From assembly GCF_004028635.1 (NCBI RefSeq), contig NZ_ML138678.1, positions 434,001-498,000 on the forward strand: a stretch of DNA of 64,000 bases, in the 5' to 3' direction. The DNA is from Streptomyces cyaneus (GTDB lineage Bacteria > Actinomycetota > Actinomycetes > Streptomycetales > Streptomycetaceae). Shown one piece after another: positions 1-8,750 of this stretch (position 1 is the stretch's first letter; each line of letters opens with the position of its first letter). The notes beneath the pieces were generated by a model. That model was not told where the DNA came from. It searched no databases and worked only from the letters and a program-made list of their open reading frames with translations. The position numbers were made by a program, and so were the translations under genes.

Positions 1-186
1 AAGGCACTCGTCTTCGGTGCGATCTCCGGGATCGTCGCCTCGTACAAGGGGCTCACGGCGAAGGGCGGACCGAAGGGTGTGGGCGACGCGGTGAACCAGT
101 CGGTGGTGATCACCTTCATGTTGCTGTTCGTGACGAACTTCGTGATGACCGCGGTGTACTTCCAGGTCGTCCCGCAGAGGGGTTAA
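1..186 (+). CDS. YrbE/MlaE-family ABC transporter permease, C-terminal part (first permease of the mce operon)
   Basis: The reading frame is open from the first base of the window and ends in TAA, giving the last 61 residues of a permease. The tail has a hydrophobic segment around the residues VVITFMLLFVTNFVMTAVYF and ends in VVPQRG. This matches the end of YrbE/MlaE permeases, the integral membrane subunits of MCE importers. A second, complete YrbE gene begins 12 bases downstream, which is the usual yrbEA-yrbEB order at the head of mce operons. The start and the ATPase that normally energises the transporter lie outside the window. Identity rests on the short tail plus context, so the family is well supported but nothing finer. 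Confidence 0.8.
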   Translation, partial: KALVFGAISGIVASYKGLTAKGGPKGVGDAVNQSVVITFMLLFVTNFVMTAVYFQVVPQRG

Positions 187-198
187 AGGGTTCAACCG

Positions 199-1014
199 AT
201 GAGACTTCTCGATCGCCCTCTGCGCTCACTCGAGGCACTGGGCACCCAACTCTCCTTCTACGGCCGCTCGTTGGCGTGGACCGGCCGCACCCTGCGCCGC
301 TACAAGAAGGAGATCCTGCGACTGCTCGCCGAGGTGAGCTTCGGCCGGGGCGCGCTCGCGGTGGTGGGCGGCACGGTCGGCGTGATCGCCTTCCTGTCCT
401 TCTTCACCGGCACCGAGGTCGGCCTCCAGGGCTACGCGGCCCTCAACCAGCTCGGCACCTCCAACTTCGTGGCGTTCCTCTCGGCGTACTTCAACACCCG
501 CGAGATCGCCCCGCTGGTGGCCGGACTCGCGCTCTCGGCGACCGTCGGCGCCGGGTTCACGGCCCAGCTGGGCGCGATGCGGATCAGCGAGGAGACCGAC
601 GCGCTGGAAGTCATGGGCGTGCCCTCGCTGCCGTTCCTGGTGACGACGAGGATGATCGCCGGGTTCGTCGCGGTGATCCCGCTGTACGTGATCGGCCTGC
701 TGTCCTCGTACCTGGCCGCCCGCACGATCACCACCGGCTACTACGGCCAGTCGGCCGGCACCTACGACCACTACTTCCAGCAGTACCTGCCACCGGTGGA
801 CGTGCTGTGGTCCTTCGGCAAGGTGCTCGTCTTCGCCGTCCTGATCATCCTCGTCCACTGCTTCTACGGCTACTACGCGAGCGGCGGCCCGGCGGGCGTC
901 GGCGTGGCGGTGGGCCGGGCGGTGCGGACCTCGATCGTGGCGATCAACGTCCTCGACTTCTTCCTGTCGCTCGCGATCTGGGGCGCCAACACGACCGTAC
1001 GGATAGCGGGGTGA
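199..1014 (+). CDS. YrbE/MlaE-family ABC transporter permease (second permease)
   Basis: This 271-residue protein has the length and hydrophobic pattern of MlaE/YrbE permeases: an amphipathic N-terminal stretch rich in Arg and Lys, then several membrane segments from about residue 50. A central region around residues 110-160 contains the characteristic LGAMRISEETDALEVMG, the conserved loop of the family where the permease meets its ATPase. With the upstream YrbE it forms the channel of a lipid or sterol importer in the cytoplasmic membrane. It is coupled to the next gene by a 4-nt GTGA overlap. The start at 199 lies 12 bases after the upstream stop; the purine run AAAGGG ahead of it is a weak ribosome site. 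Confidence 0.93.
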   Translation: MRLLDRPLRSLEALGTQLSFYGRSLAWTGRTLRRYKKEILRLLAEVSFGRGALAVVGGTVGVIAFLSFFTGTEVGLQGYAALNQLGTSNFVAFLSAYFNTREIAPLVAGLALSATVGAGFTAQLGAMRISEETDALEVMGVPSLPFLVTTRMIAGFVAVIPLYVIGLLSSYLAARTITTGYYGQSAGTYDHYFQQYLPPVDVLWSFGKVLVFAVLIILVHCFYGYYASGGPAGVGVAVGRAVRTSIVAINVLDFFLSLAIWGANTTVRIAG

Positions 1015-2291
1015 GCCGCCGGATGCGGGTCCGAATGCGGACGCGGGTACTGAGACTGCGGTTGTACGGCATCGTCTTCATCGCCGTACTCGCCCTGCTG
1101 CTGGGGCTGTCGGTCGCGGTCTATCAGCAGGCGTTCACGCCGGTCGTGCGGATCACCCTGGAGGCCGACAGCCTCGGCAACCAGCTCGATCCGCGGGCCG
1201 ACGTCAAGCTGCGCGGGCTGCTGGTCGGCGAGGTGCGCGAGGTGCGGGCGGACGGGACGAAGGCGACGCTGGACATCGCGCTGAAGCCGGAGCACGTCGC
1301 GTACATCCCGTCCGACGTGCACGCACGCCTGCTGCCCAAGACACTGTTCGGCGAGAAGTACGTCGACCTGGTGCCGCCCGCCGGCGCCGGGGCCTCGTCC
1401 GCCCGCCCGATCCGCGCCGGGGACGTCATCACCCAGGACCGCACCCGGGTCGGCATCGAGGTGCAGCAGCTCATGAACGACCTGCTGCCCCTGCTGCGAA
1501 CCGTGCAGCCCGGCAAGCTCAACGCCACCCTCTCCGCCTTCGCCACCGCCCTCGACGGCCGCGGCGACCGGATCGGCGACAACCTCACGCGCCTGGAGGC
1601 CTACCTGCGCCGCCTCAACCCCCATCTGCCGTCCCTCACCGAGGACATCGCCCGCTTCGCCGAGGTCGCCGAGGTGTACGGCGACGCGGCGCCCGACCTG
1701 ATGGAGATCCTGCGCAACACCGTCACCACGAGCCGCACGATCGTCGACCAGAAGGACAGGCTGGCGGCCGCGTTGAAGACCACGACGACCGTCGCGGGCA
1801 CCGCCGAGGACTTCCTCGACGACAACGGCGGCCGGCTGATCACCCTGGGCCGGGTCTCCCGCCCGACCCTGGAGCTGTTCGCCCGCTACTCCCCCGAGTA
1901 CCCGTGCCTGCTGGCCGGTCTGGTCCGGCAGGAGAAGGCCTCGGAGGAGGCGTTCCGGGGCGGCAAGATGCACATCACGCTGGAGGTCGTACGGCCGCAG
2001 GGAGCCTACGAACCGGGCGAGGAGCCGCGCTACGGCGAGCGGTCGGGGCCGAACTGCCGTGATCTGCCGCATCCGCCGGTACCGGCGCCCGGGGCGCACC
2101 TCGACGACGGCTCCAAGTCCGGCGGTTCGGCTGCGGGCGGCCCGCTCGGGGTCTCCGCGACCCGGGCCGAGCAGCGGGCGGTCGGCTCGCTGGTGGCCCC
2201 GGTCCTGGGCGTGCCCGCCGACGAGGTGCCGCCGGTCACGACGCTGCTGTTCGGACCGCTGGCGCGCGGGACGGCGGTGAGTGTGGCATGA
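1011..2291 (+). CDS. mceA: MCE family protein, first in series (MceA-type)
   Basis: The protein (426 residues from the GTG that overlaps the yrbE stop) has one N-terminal membrane anchor (about residues 15-37), then an MCE/MlaD domain of about 100 residues containing LDPRADVKLRGLLVGEVREV and later GEKYVDLVP. A long helical domain with repeated Leu/Ala heptads follows. MCE proteins form hexameric tubes that carry lipids from the cell surface to the YrbE permease. The start is chosen because GTG at 1011 gives a 4-nt overlap with the upstream stop; ATG at 1023 is an alternative. The long open frame extending back to 276 is only the shadow of yrbE. First of six tandem MCE genes, all co-directional and overlapping. 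Confidence 0.92.
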   Translation: MSRRMRVRMRTRVLRLRLYGIVFIAVLALLLGLSVAVYQQAFTPVVRITLEADSLGNQLDPRADVKLRGLLVGEVREVRADGTKATLDIALKPEHVAYIPSDVHARLLPKTLFGEKYVDLVPPAGAGASSARPIRAGDVITQDRTRVGIEVQQLMNDLLPLLRTVQPGKLNATLSAFATALDGRGDRIGDNLTRLEAYLRRLNPHLPSLTEDIARFAEVAEVYGDAAPDLMEILRNTVTTSRTIVDQKDRLAAALKTTTTVAGTAEDFLDDNGGRLITLGRVSRPTLELFARYSPEYPCLLAGLVRQEKASEEAFRGGKMHITLEVVRPQGAYEPGEEPRYGERSGPNCRDLPHPPVPAPGAHLDDGSKSGGSAAGGPLGVSATRAEQRAVGSLVAPVLGVPADEVPPVTTLLFGPLARGTAVSVA

Positions 2292-3346
2292 GTCGTACGA
2301 CAGCCAAGGGCGCCCGGCAGACCGCCGCCCCACTGATCAAGTTCAGCCTCTTCGCGCTGGTGACGATCCTGGCGACGGCCCTGCTCGCGGCCACCATCGT
2401 GAACATCTCCTTCAGCCCGAAGGACACCTACCGCGCGGTCTTCAGCGACGTCACGGGCCTGGAGAAGGGCGACGACATCCGCGTCGCCGGGGTGCGGGTC
2501 GGTGAGGTCGAGGGCATCCGGATCAAGGACCGGACGCTGGCCGAGGTCACCTTCACGGTCAGCCAGGACCGGCCGCTGCTCACCGGCACGGGCGCGGTCA
2601 TCCGGTACCGCAACCTGGTCGGGCAGCGATACGTCGCGCTGACCGAGGGCGCGGGCGCCGGGACCCGGTTGCGCCCCGGCGCGACGATCCCGCTCTCGCG
2701 CACCCAGCCCGCCCTGGATCTCAACGCCCTGCTGAACGGCTTCAAGCCGCTGTTCGCCGCGCTCAGCCCGAAGGACGTCAACCAGCTCGCCACCGAGATC
2801 ATTCGCACGCTCCAGGGCGAGGGCGGCACCGTGAACAGCCTGCTCGTGCACACGGCGTCGCTCACCTCGACGCTGGCCGGCCGCGACAAGCTGATCGGCT
2901 CGGTGATCGACAACCTCAACACCGTGCTGGGAACGCTGGACAAGCGCGGCGCTCGCTTCTCCGGCCTCCTCAAGCAGCTGCGCCGCGTCATCTCCGGCCT
3001 CTCCGCCGACCGCAAGCCCATCGGACAGTCGCTGGTGAGCATCGGCGACCTGACGGAGGCCACCTCGGGCCTGCTGAAGGACGCACGCCCGCCGCTGAAG
3101 GACGACATCGCCGAGCTGACCGAGCTCACCGGAACGCTGAACGACAACGAGAAAACCGTGGAGGGCGTGCTGAAGCGGCTGCCGAACAAGCTCAACGAGC
3201 TGACCGGGACGGCGTCCTACGGCTCGTGGTTCAACTTCTACCTGTGCGACTTCGACGGCCGGATCGTGCTGCCGAAGACGAAGTCGACGTCACAGCAGGT
3301 ACTCACGCCCGATCTGCACGTGGCGAGGGCGAGGTGCGGGGCATGA
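2288..3346 (+). CDS. mceB: MCE family protein, second in series (MceB-type)
   Basis: The 352-residue product has an N-terminal hydrophobic anchor (about residues 17-38), an MCE domain with the signatures GDDIRVAGVRVGEVEGI and YVALTEG, and a C-terminal helical domain ending in a Cys-containing tail (YLCDFDGRI). The order anchor, MCE domain, helical needle is the standard MCE architecture. ATG at 2288 overlaps the mceA stop in ATGA form, so the two are translationally coupled. The product should assemble with the other five MCE subunits. No regulatory signal is visible inside the operon. Confidence 0.92.
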   Translation: MSRTTAKGARQTAAPLIKFSLFALVTILATALLAATIVNISFSPKDTYRAVFSDVTGLEKGDDIRVAGVRVGEVEGIRIKDRTLAEVTFTVSQDRPLLTGTGAVIRYRNLVGQRYVALTEGAGAGTRLRPGATIPLSRTQPALDLNALLNGFKPLFAALSPKDVNQLATEIIRTLQGEGGTVNSLLVHTASLTSTLAGRDKLIGSVIDNLNTVLGTLDKRGARFSGLLKQLRRVISGLSADRKPIGQSLVSIGDLTEATSGLLKDARPPLKDDIAELTELTGTLNDNEKTVEGVLKRLPNKLNELTGTASYGSWFNFYLCDFDGRIVLPKTKSTSQQVLTPDLHVARARCGA

Positions 3347-4506
3347 GCCGCAAGAACCGTCCGGAGCCGATGTTCAAGGTCCGTGTGGAGCCACCGAAGC
3401 TGCCGCGGATACCTCTGCCGAAGGTACGGCTCCTGCCGCGCCGCAAGCCCCGCCGCCAACCGCTGATCAGGGTGCGGGTCGAGCCGCCCCGCATACGGCT
3501 CCCCCGCATCCGCCGCCCGCACCTCTCCCCGTTCCGCGAGCGCAATCCTGTCGTCATCGGCGCGGTCGGCCTCACCGTGCTCGCGCTGCTGACGGTGGCC
3601 GCCTTCAACGCGGACCGCCTCCCGGTGATCGGCGACGGCGAGACGTACAGCGCGGCCTTCGCGGAGGCGGGCGGGCTCAAGCCCGGTGACGAGGTGCGGA
3701 TCGCCGGAGTCAAGGTGGGCAAGGTGGAGGAGGTCGACCTGGACGGCGACCACGTCAAGGTCACCTTCAAGATCAAGGGCGAGCCGGGCTTCGGCACCGA
3801 GACCGGCGCGTCGATCCGCATCAAGACGATCCTCGGCGCGAAGTACCTCGCCCTGCACCCCAAGGGCAAGGGCCAGTTGGCGCCCGGCAGCGAGATACCG
3901 CTCAAGCGCACGGTCCCGGCGTACGACGTCGTCCAGGCCTTCAGCGACCTCACCACCACGACGGAGAAGGTCGACACCGACCGAGTGGCGAAGGCCATGG
4001 ACACCATCTCCACCACCTTCGAGGACTCCCCCTCGGAGGTACGGGCGTCGATCAAGGGCCTGTCGCAGATCTCCCGGACGGTGGCCTCCCGCGACAAGGC
4101 GCTGCGCGAACTCCTCGACCACGCGAACGGCGTCACGGACGTACTTGCCGACCGGTCGTCGGACTTCACCACCCTGGTCAAGGACGGCGACAAGCTGTTC
4201 AAGGAGATCAGCAGGCGGCGCGAGGCGATCCACAGACTGCTGAAGAGCTCCGCCGCGCTCGGCATCCAGCTCTCCGGCCTGGTCCAGGACAACGACAAGG
4301 AGATCGGGCCCGCGCTCGAGGGCCTGAACCGTGTGGTGGAGATGCTCGAACGGAACCAATCCAGCCTGGACAGGAGCATCAAGCTCATGGCTCCTTATGT
4401 GCGGCTCTTCACCAACACCCTCGGCAACGGCCGCTGGTTCGACTCCTACGTCCAGAACCTGGTCGCCGCTCCGGTGGTGCCGCGGACGGGAGGGCCGGCA
4501 CAGTGA
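3343..4506 (+). CDS. mceC: MCE family protein, third in series, with a basic N-terminal extension (MceC-type)
   Basis: The product is 387 residues. ATG at 3343 overlaps the upstream stop, so the longer open frame starting at 3226 is not used. Before the membrane anchor (about residues 66-84) there is an unusual cytoplasmic extension of about 65 residues made almost entirely of Arg, Lys, Pro and hydrophobics. In it the motif V-R-V-E-P-P-(K/R) occurs twice, each time followed by PRI-type repeats. The MCE domain follows, with GDEVRIAGVKVGKVEEVDL and GAKYLALHPKG, then the helical C-terminal domain. Function is as for the other MCE subunits. The repetitive basic extension is the only odd feature; it could contact membrane lipid head groups or the ATPase, which is inference. 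Confidence 0.91.
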   Translation: MSRKNRPEPMFKVRVEPPKLPRIPLPKVRLLPRRKPRRQPLIRVRVEPPRIRLPRIRRPHLSPFRERNPVVIGAVGLTVLALLTVAAFNADRLPVIGDGETYSAAFAEAGGLKPGDEVRIAGVKVGKVEEVDLDGDHVKVTFKIKGEPGFGTETGASIRIKTILGAKYLALHPKGKGQLAPGSEIPLKRTVPAYDVVQAFSDLTTTTEKVDTDRVAKAMDTISTTFEDSPSEVRASIKGLSQISRTVASRDKALRELLDHANGVTDVLADRSSDFTTLVKDGDKLFKEISRRREAIHRLLKSSAALGIQLSGLVQDNDKEIGPALEGLNRVVEMLERNQSSLDRSIKLMAPYVRLFTNTLGNGRWFDSYVQNLVAAPVVPRTGGPAQ

Positions 4507-5648
4507 ACATCCCCGTCAAGGTGAGAAAGCGGCTGGCCCTGTTCACCGCGCTGTCCCTCCTCGCCGCGCTCACCTACGTCCTGTGGCCGCGCCCCGAGCC
4601 CGTCCGCGTCACGGCGTACTTCCCGCGCACCGTCGGCATCTACCCCGGCTCGGACGTGCGCGTCCTCGGCGTCCGGATCGGCGAGGTCAAGGAGATCACG
4701 CCGGAGGGCGGCCGAGTGCGGGTGGAGCTGGAGTACGAGGCCGACCGCAAGGTCCCCGCGGACGCGCAGGCGGCCGTCATCAACTCCTCGGTGGTCAGCG
4801 ACCGTTACGTACAGCTGCTGCCGGTGTACCGGGGCGACGGTCCGGTGCTGCGGACCGGGGACGAGATCCCCGAGTCGCGCACGGCCGTACCCGTCGAACT
4901 GGACCGGGTCTTCGACAGCCTGCACACCACGGCCGAGGCGCTCGGCCCCGAGGGCGCCAACAAGGACGGCTCGCTGTCCCGGCTGCTCGGGGTGAGCGCG
5001 GAGAACCTGGACGGCCAGGGCAAGAACCTCCACCAGACGGTCGAGGACCTCTCCAAGGCGGTCACGACCCTGTCCGACGGCCGCACGGACCTGTTCGGCA
5101 CGATCCGCAACCTCCAGGTCTTCACGGCGGCACTGGCGGCCGACGACAAGAGCGTGCGGTCGTTCAACAGCAGCCTCGCGCAGGTGGCCGATCAACTGGC
5201 GGGCGAGCGCAAGGACTTGGCGGCGGCGCTGAAGAACCTCGGGACGGCGCTGGGCGACGTGTCGGCCTTCGTGAAGAAGAACAAGAAGTCGCTGACCTCG
5301 AACGTGGAGGGTCTCAGCAAGGTGACCAAGGTGCTCGTCACCCAACGGGCGGCGCTGGAGGAGTTGTTGGAGGTGGCCCCGACAGGCATGTCGAACCTGA
5401 ACAACGCCTACAACCCTGCCGCCGGCACCCTCGACACCCGCAACAACGCCGACCAGGCGCAGGACCCGGCGTCGCTGCTGTGCTCGGTGCTCAGGACGAC
5501 CGGCGACGAGGGCGGCAAGAACCCCGACTGCGCGGAGCTGAGGGAACTGTTCGACTCGCTGCCTCAGGTGCCGGAGGCGCCGCAGGGCACCGCGGTCACG
5601 GGCACGGTGGACCGGACGCTCGGCGGAATCCTGGGGGCGAGCGCATGA
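4503..5648 (+). CDS. mceD: MCE family protein, fourth in series (MceD-type)
   Basis: The protein is 381 residues with a GTG start that overlaps the preceding stop (GTGA). It has an N-terminal anchor (about residues 8-25), an MCE domain with GSDVRVLGVRIGEVKEI and a following SVVSDRYVQLLPVY, and a helical C-terminal region that ends in a segment with two Cys residues. These are the features of the MCE subunits that line the lipid tunnel. The position between MceC-type and lipoprotein MceE-type genes fits the conserved A-F gene order of actinobacterial mce loci. Confidence 0.91.
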   Translation: MNIPVKVRKRLALFTALSLLAALTYVLWPRPEPVRVTAYFPRTVGIYPGSDVRVLGVRIGEVKEITPEGGRVRVELEYEADRKVPADAQAAVINSSVVSDRYVQLLPVYRGDGPVLRTGDEIPESRTAVPVELDRVFDSLHTTAEALGPEGANKDGSLSRLLGVSAENLDGQGKNLHQTVEDLSKAVTTLSDGRTDLFGTIRNLQVFTAALAADDKSVRSFNSSLAQVADQLAGERKDLAAALKNLGTALGDVSAFVKKNKKSLTSNVEGLSKVTKVLVTQRAALEELLEVAPTGMSNLNNAYNPAAGTLDTRNNADQAQDPASLLCSVLRTTGDEGGKNPDCAELRELFDSLPQVPEAPQGTAVTGTVDRTLGGILGASA

Positions 5649-6946
5649 GCAGGCTGCGTAAGGGCGGGGCCGGGGCGATGGCCTGGGCGGCGGTCGGTTC
5701 GCTGCTGCTGACCGGCTGCGAGTTCAACGGCTGGTACGACGTCCAGCTGCCCGGCGGAGCCGCCTCGGACGGCGACGCGTACCACGTCACCGTCGAGTTC
5801 CGGGACGTCCTCGACCTGGTGCCGCAGTCGGCGGTGAAGGTCAACAACGTCACGGTGGGGGCGGTCGAGAAGGTGGAGCTGGACGGCTGGCACGCGCGCG
5901 TGCGGCTGCGGGTCGCCGACTCGGTGAAGTTGCCGGCCAACGCGATCGCCGAGCTACGCCAGACCAGCATGCTCGGCGAGAAGTACGTGGCGCTGTCGAA
6001 GCCGCCGGGCACGGCCCCGGTCGGCCGCCTCGGCGACGGCGATGTGATCCCGCTGTCCCGCAGCGGCCGCAACCCGGAGATCGAGGAGGTGCTGTCCGCG
6101 CTGTCGGCCCTGCTCAACGGCGGCGGCGTGGCCCAGCTGAAGACGATCACCGTGGAGCTGAACAAGGCGCTGGAGGGCCGGGAGAACCGGGTCAAGTCGC
6201 TGTTGAAGGAGCTCGACACGTTCCTGGGCGGCTTGGACAAGCAGAAGCAGGACATCGTCCGGGCACTGAAGGCCGTGGACCGCCTCGCCAAGCGCCTCGG
6301 CAAGGAGAAGGAGACCATCGCGGAGGCCGTCGACACGATGCCACCGGCCCTCAAGGTCCTGGCCGACCAGCGACGCGACCTCACGAGGATGCTCACCGCG
6401 CTGTCGAAGCTGGGCAGGACGGGCACCAAGGTGGTCAACGCCTCGCACGACGACACGGTCGCCAACCTGAAGCAGCTGCGCCCGATCCTGCAACAGCTCA
6501 ACAAGGCGGGCGACGACCTGCCCAACTCCCTCGAACTGCTGACGACCTACCCCTTCCCACGCAACGCGGTGGACGCGATCAAGGGGGACTACGTCAACCT
6601 CCACATCACCGCGGACCTCGATCTGGCGGGGATCTACGGCAACTTGACGGACGAGCCGGGTGACGGCCAGGGCGGCAACGAGGAGCCCCCGGGCCCCGAG
6701 CTCCCCGAGACCCCAGACCTCCCGGACGTACCGGATCTGCCGAAGGTGCCGGACGTCCCGGGCGTGCCGACGCCCACGGCGTTGCCGAACGGACCGGCCG
6801 CGCCGTCTCCTTCGGCCCCGTCCGGGGGCGGCGGAGACCTGCTGTGCCCGCCGGTGTGCAACGCCGCCTGGGCGGCTGCGGGCGACTGGCCCGAGGGGAT
6901 CAACCTCGAACTCGCCGAGCTGATGCTGAAGGGGGTCCAGCCGTGA
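5645..6946 (+). CDS. mceE: MCE family lipoprotein, fifth in series (MceE/LprK-type)
   Basis: The product is 433 residues from ATG 5645, which overlaps the preceding stop. Its N-terminus is a lipoprotein signal peptide: a basic start, a hydrophobic stretch and the lipobox LLLTGC, with Cys25 as the predicted lipidation site. The MCE domain carries QSAVKVNNVTVGAVEKVEL and GEKYVALSKPP. A Pro-rich linker with repeated P-(D/E)-x-P units (about residues 340-395) leads to a short C-terminal domain with a CPPVC pair. Being the single lipoprotein, fifth of six, matches LprK/MceE of mycobacterial loci. The frame is open back to 4331 but that part is a shadow of the upstream gene. Confidence 0.93.
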   Translation: MSRLRKGGAGAMAWAAVGSLLLTGCEFNGWYDVQLPGGAASDGDAYHVTVEFRDVLDLVPQSAVKVNNVTVGAVEKVELDGWHARVRLRVADSVKLPANAIAELRQTSMLGEKYVALSKPPGTAPVGRLGDGDVIPLSRSGRNPEIEEVLSALSALLNGGGVAQLKTITVELNKALEGRENRVKSLLKELDTFLGGLDKQKQDIVRALKAVDRLAKRLGKEKETIAEAVDTMPPALKVLADQRRDLTRMLTALSKLGRTGTKVVNASHDDTVANLKQLRPILQQLNKAGDDLPNSLELLTTYPFPRNAVDAIKGDYVNLHITADLDLAGIYGNLTDEPGDGQGGNEEPPGPELPETPDLPDVPDLPKVPDVPGVPTPTALPNGPAAPSPSAPSGGGGDLLCPPVCNAAWAAAGDWPEGINLELAELMLKGVQP

Positions 6947-8232
6947 TCACCCGTACGGTCAAGGTCCAACTGCTGGCCTTCGCCACCATCACCGCCGTAG
7001 GTGTGTCGTACGTAGGCGCGGAGTACACCGGCCTGGTGGACGAAGTCCTGGACCGCGGCTACACCGTCCGCGCGGACTTCCCCGACTCCGGGGGCGTGTT
7101 CCCCGGCGCCGAGGTGACGTATCGCGGGGTGCCGGTGGGCAAGGTCGGCGCGCTGCACCTGACGGGCAAGAACGGGGTCTCGATCGCCCTCGACATCGAG
7201 GACGGGGCGCCTCGCATCCCCGCGGACACGCTGGCGGTGGTGGCGAACCGCTCGGCGGTGGGCGAGCAATACGTCGACCTGCAGCCGCGCACGTCCCACG
7301 GCCCGTACTTGCTGGACGGCAGCGACATCCCGCGTCGGAACACCCGGGTACCGCTGCCGACGACCGACCTGGTCCTCAGCCTGGACCGCCTGGTCAACTC
7401 CGTCGGCAAGAAGGACCTCCGGGTGACGATCGACGAACTGGGCCAGGCCTTCTCCGGAACCGGCCCGAACCTGAGCCGCCTGGTGGACTCGGGAAACGAG
7501 CTGGTCGAGTCGGCATCGGACGCCCTGCCGGAGACGATCGCGTTGATCGAGGACTCCAGGAAGGTCCTGAAGACCCAGGCGGACCAGGGCTCGTCGATCA
7601 AGTCGTTCGCGAGCGACCTGGCAGCCCTCTCGGCCCAGTTGAAGGCGAGCGACGGTGACCTGCGCAAGCTGATCGGCAACGCGAGGCCGGCCGCACAGGA
7701 AGTGAACTCCCTCCTGAAGTCGGTCGCCCCGGAGCTGTCGGTCCTGCTGGCCAACCTGATCAGCGGCGGCCAGGTGACCCTGGCCCGCCTGCCCGGCGTG
7801 GAACAGGCCCTGGTCACCTTCCCGGTGATGGTGGCGGGCAGCTACACGGTCATCCCCGGCGACGGCACCACCCACTTCGGCATGGTCGTTAACGCCGACG
7901 ACCCCCCGGCCTGCACCCAGGGCTACGGCACGACGCGCCGCGACCCCGCCGACACGAGCACACGCGAGGCGAACACGAACGCCCGCTGCACGCTGCCGCG
8001 CGGGAGCGAGTCGTCGGTACGGGGCGCGCAGAACGCCCCGGGTGCGTCGCGCTCGTACGGCGGCGCGAACCAGGCGACGTACGCCTCGCCGTACGTCACC
8101 CCCTACGACCCGGAGACCGGCACCACCACCGGCCCGGACGGCAGGAACGTCGAGATCGGCTCGACGGGCGGCCAGCGGGCCGTGTTCGGAAAGGAGTCGT
8201 GGCAATGGCTGCTAGTTGGCCCGATGGCATGA
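6943..8232 (+). CDS. mceF: MCE family protein, sixth in series (MceF-type)
   Basis: The 429-residue product starts at GTG 6943, overlapping the mceE stop by 4 nt. It has an N-terminal membrane segment (about residues 8-25), an MCE domain with GAEVTYRGVPVGKVGAL and GEQYVDLQPRT, the helical domain, and a long low-complexity tail rich in Gly, Thr, Tyr and Pro. The last position in the series is that of MceF. Its last 28 bases overlap the next gene, whose ribosome site AAGGAG (8191-8196) lies inside this gene. Confidence 0.91.
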   Translation: MITRTVKVQLLAFATITAVGVSYVGAEYTGLVDEVLDRGYTVRADFPDSGGVFPGAEVTYRGVPVGKVGALHLTGKNGVSIALDIEDGAPRIPADTLAVVANRSAVGEQYVDLQPRTSHGPYLLDGSDIPRRNTRVPLPTTDLVLSLDRLVNSVGKKDLRVTIDELGQAFSGTGPNLSRLVDSGNELVESASDALPETIALIEDSRKVLKTQADQGSSIKSFASDLAALSAQLKASDGDLRKLIGNARPAAQEVNSLLKSVAPELSVLLANLISGGQVTLARLPGVEQALVTFPVMVAGSYTVIPGDGTTHFGMVVNADDPPACTQGYGTTRRDPADTSTREANTNARCTLPRGSESSVRGAQNAPGASRSYGGANQATYASPYVTPYDPETGTTTGPDGRNVEIGSTGGQRAVFGKESWQWLLVGPMA

Positions 8233-8720
8233 GAAGCATCGTGACCTCCAGGGCAATGACGGCGGGACTGATCGCGGCGACGATCCTCACCACAGCACTG
8301 ACGATCTGGCTGACCCTGGGCTTGCTCGAACAACGCGAGGCGGATGAGCACCGCCAGGACATCCTGGCCGCAGCCCGCCAGTCAGCCCTGAACTTCACCT
8401 CGCTCGACTACCGCCACTACGACCGCGACAGCGCGAACGTCCTGGCAGCCGCGACCGGCGACTTCAAGAAGCAGTTCGCGGCACAGACGGACCAGTTGAC
8501 GGACTTGGTGGCCCAGAACAAGTCGGTCTCCGAAGGCCAGGTCCTGGAGGCCGGCATCGTCCGCTCCGACGAGAACTCGGCCCGCGTCCTGGTGGTCGCC
8601 GACAGCAAGGTGACCAACACGGCGGTCCCCCAGGGAGAGGCGCGCACGTACCGCCTGCAGCTGGACCTGGTCCACCGGGACGGCCGCTGGCTGACGTCGA
8701 ACGTCGAGTTCGTCGGCTGA
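8205..8720 (+). CDS. Mce-associated membrane protein (Mam-type)
   Basis: This 171-residue protein has one N-terminal membrane segment (about residues 16-36) followed by a roughly 130-residue extracytoplasmic domain. It contains the signature ALNFTSLDYRHYDRD, and it ends with a Trp-containing beta-rich part. That matches Mce-associated membrane proteins, which follow mceF in actinobacteria and are thought to stabilise the transporter. ATG 8205 is preferred because AAGGAG at 8191-8196 sits 8 bases upstream; GTG at 8199 would be too close. It overlaps mceF by 28 bases. Confidence 0.82.
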   Translation: MAASWPDGMRSIVTSRAMTAGLIAATILTTALTIWLTLGLLEQREADEHRQDILAAARQSALNFTSLDYRHYDRDSANVLAAATGDFKKQFAAQTDQLTDLVAQNKSVSEGQVLEAGIVRSDENSARVLVVADSKVTNTAVPQGEARTYRLQLDLVHRDGRWLTSNVEFVG

Positions 8721-8750
8721 CAGGCACAGGCACGAGTAAGGAGTACGACC

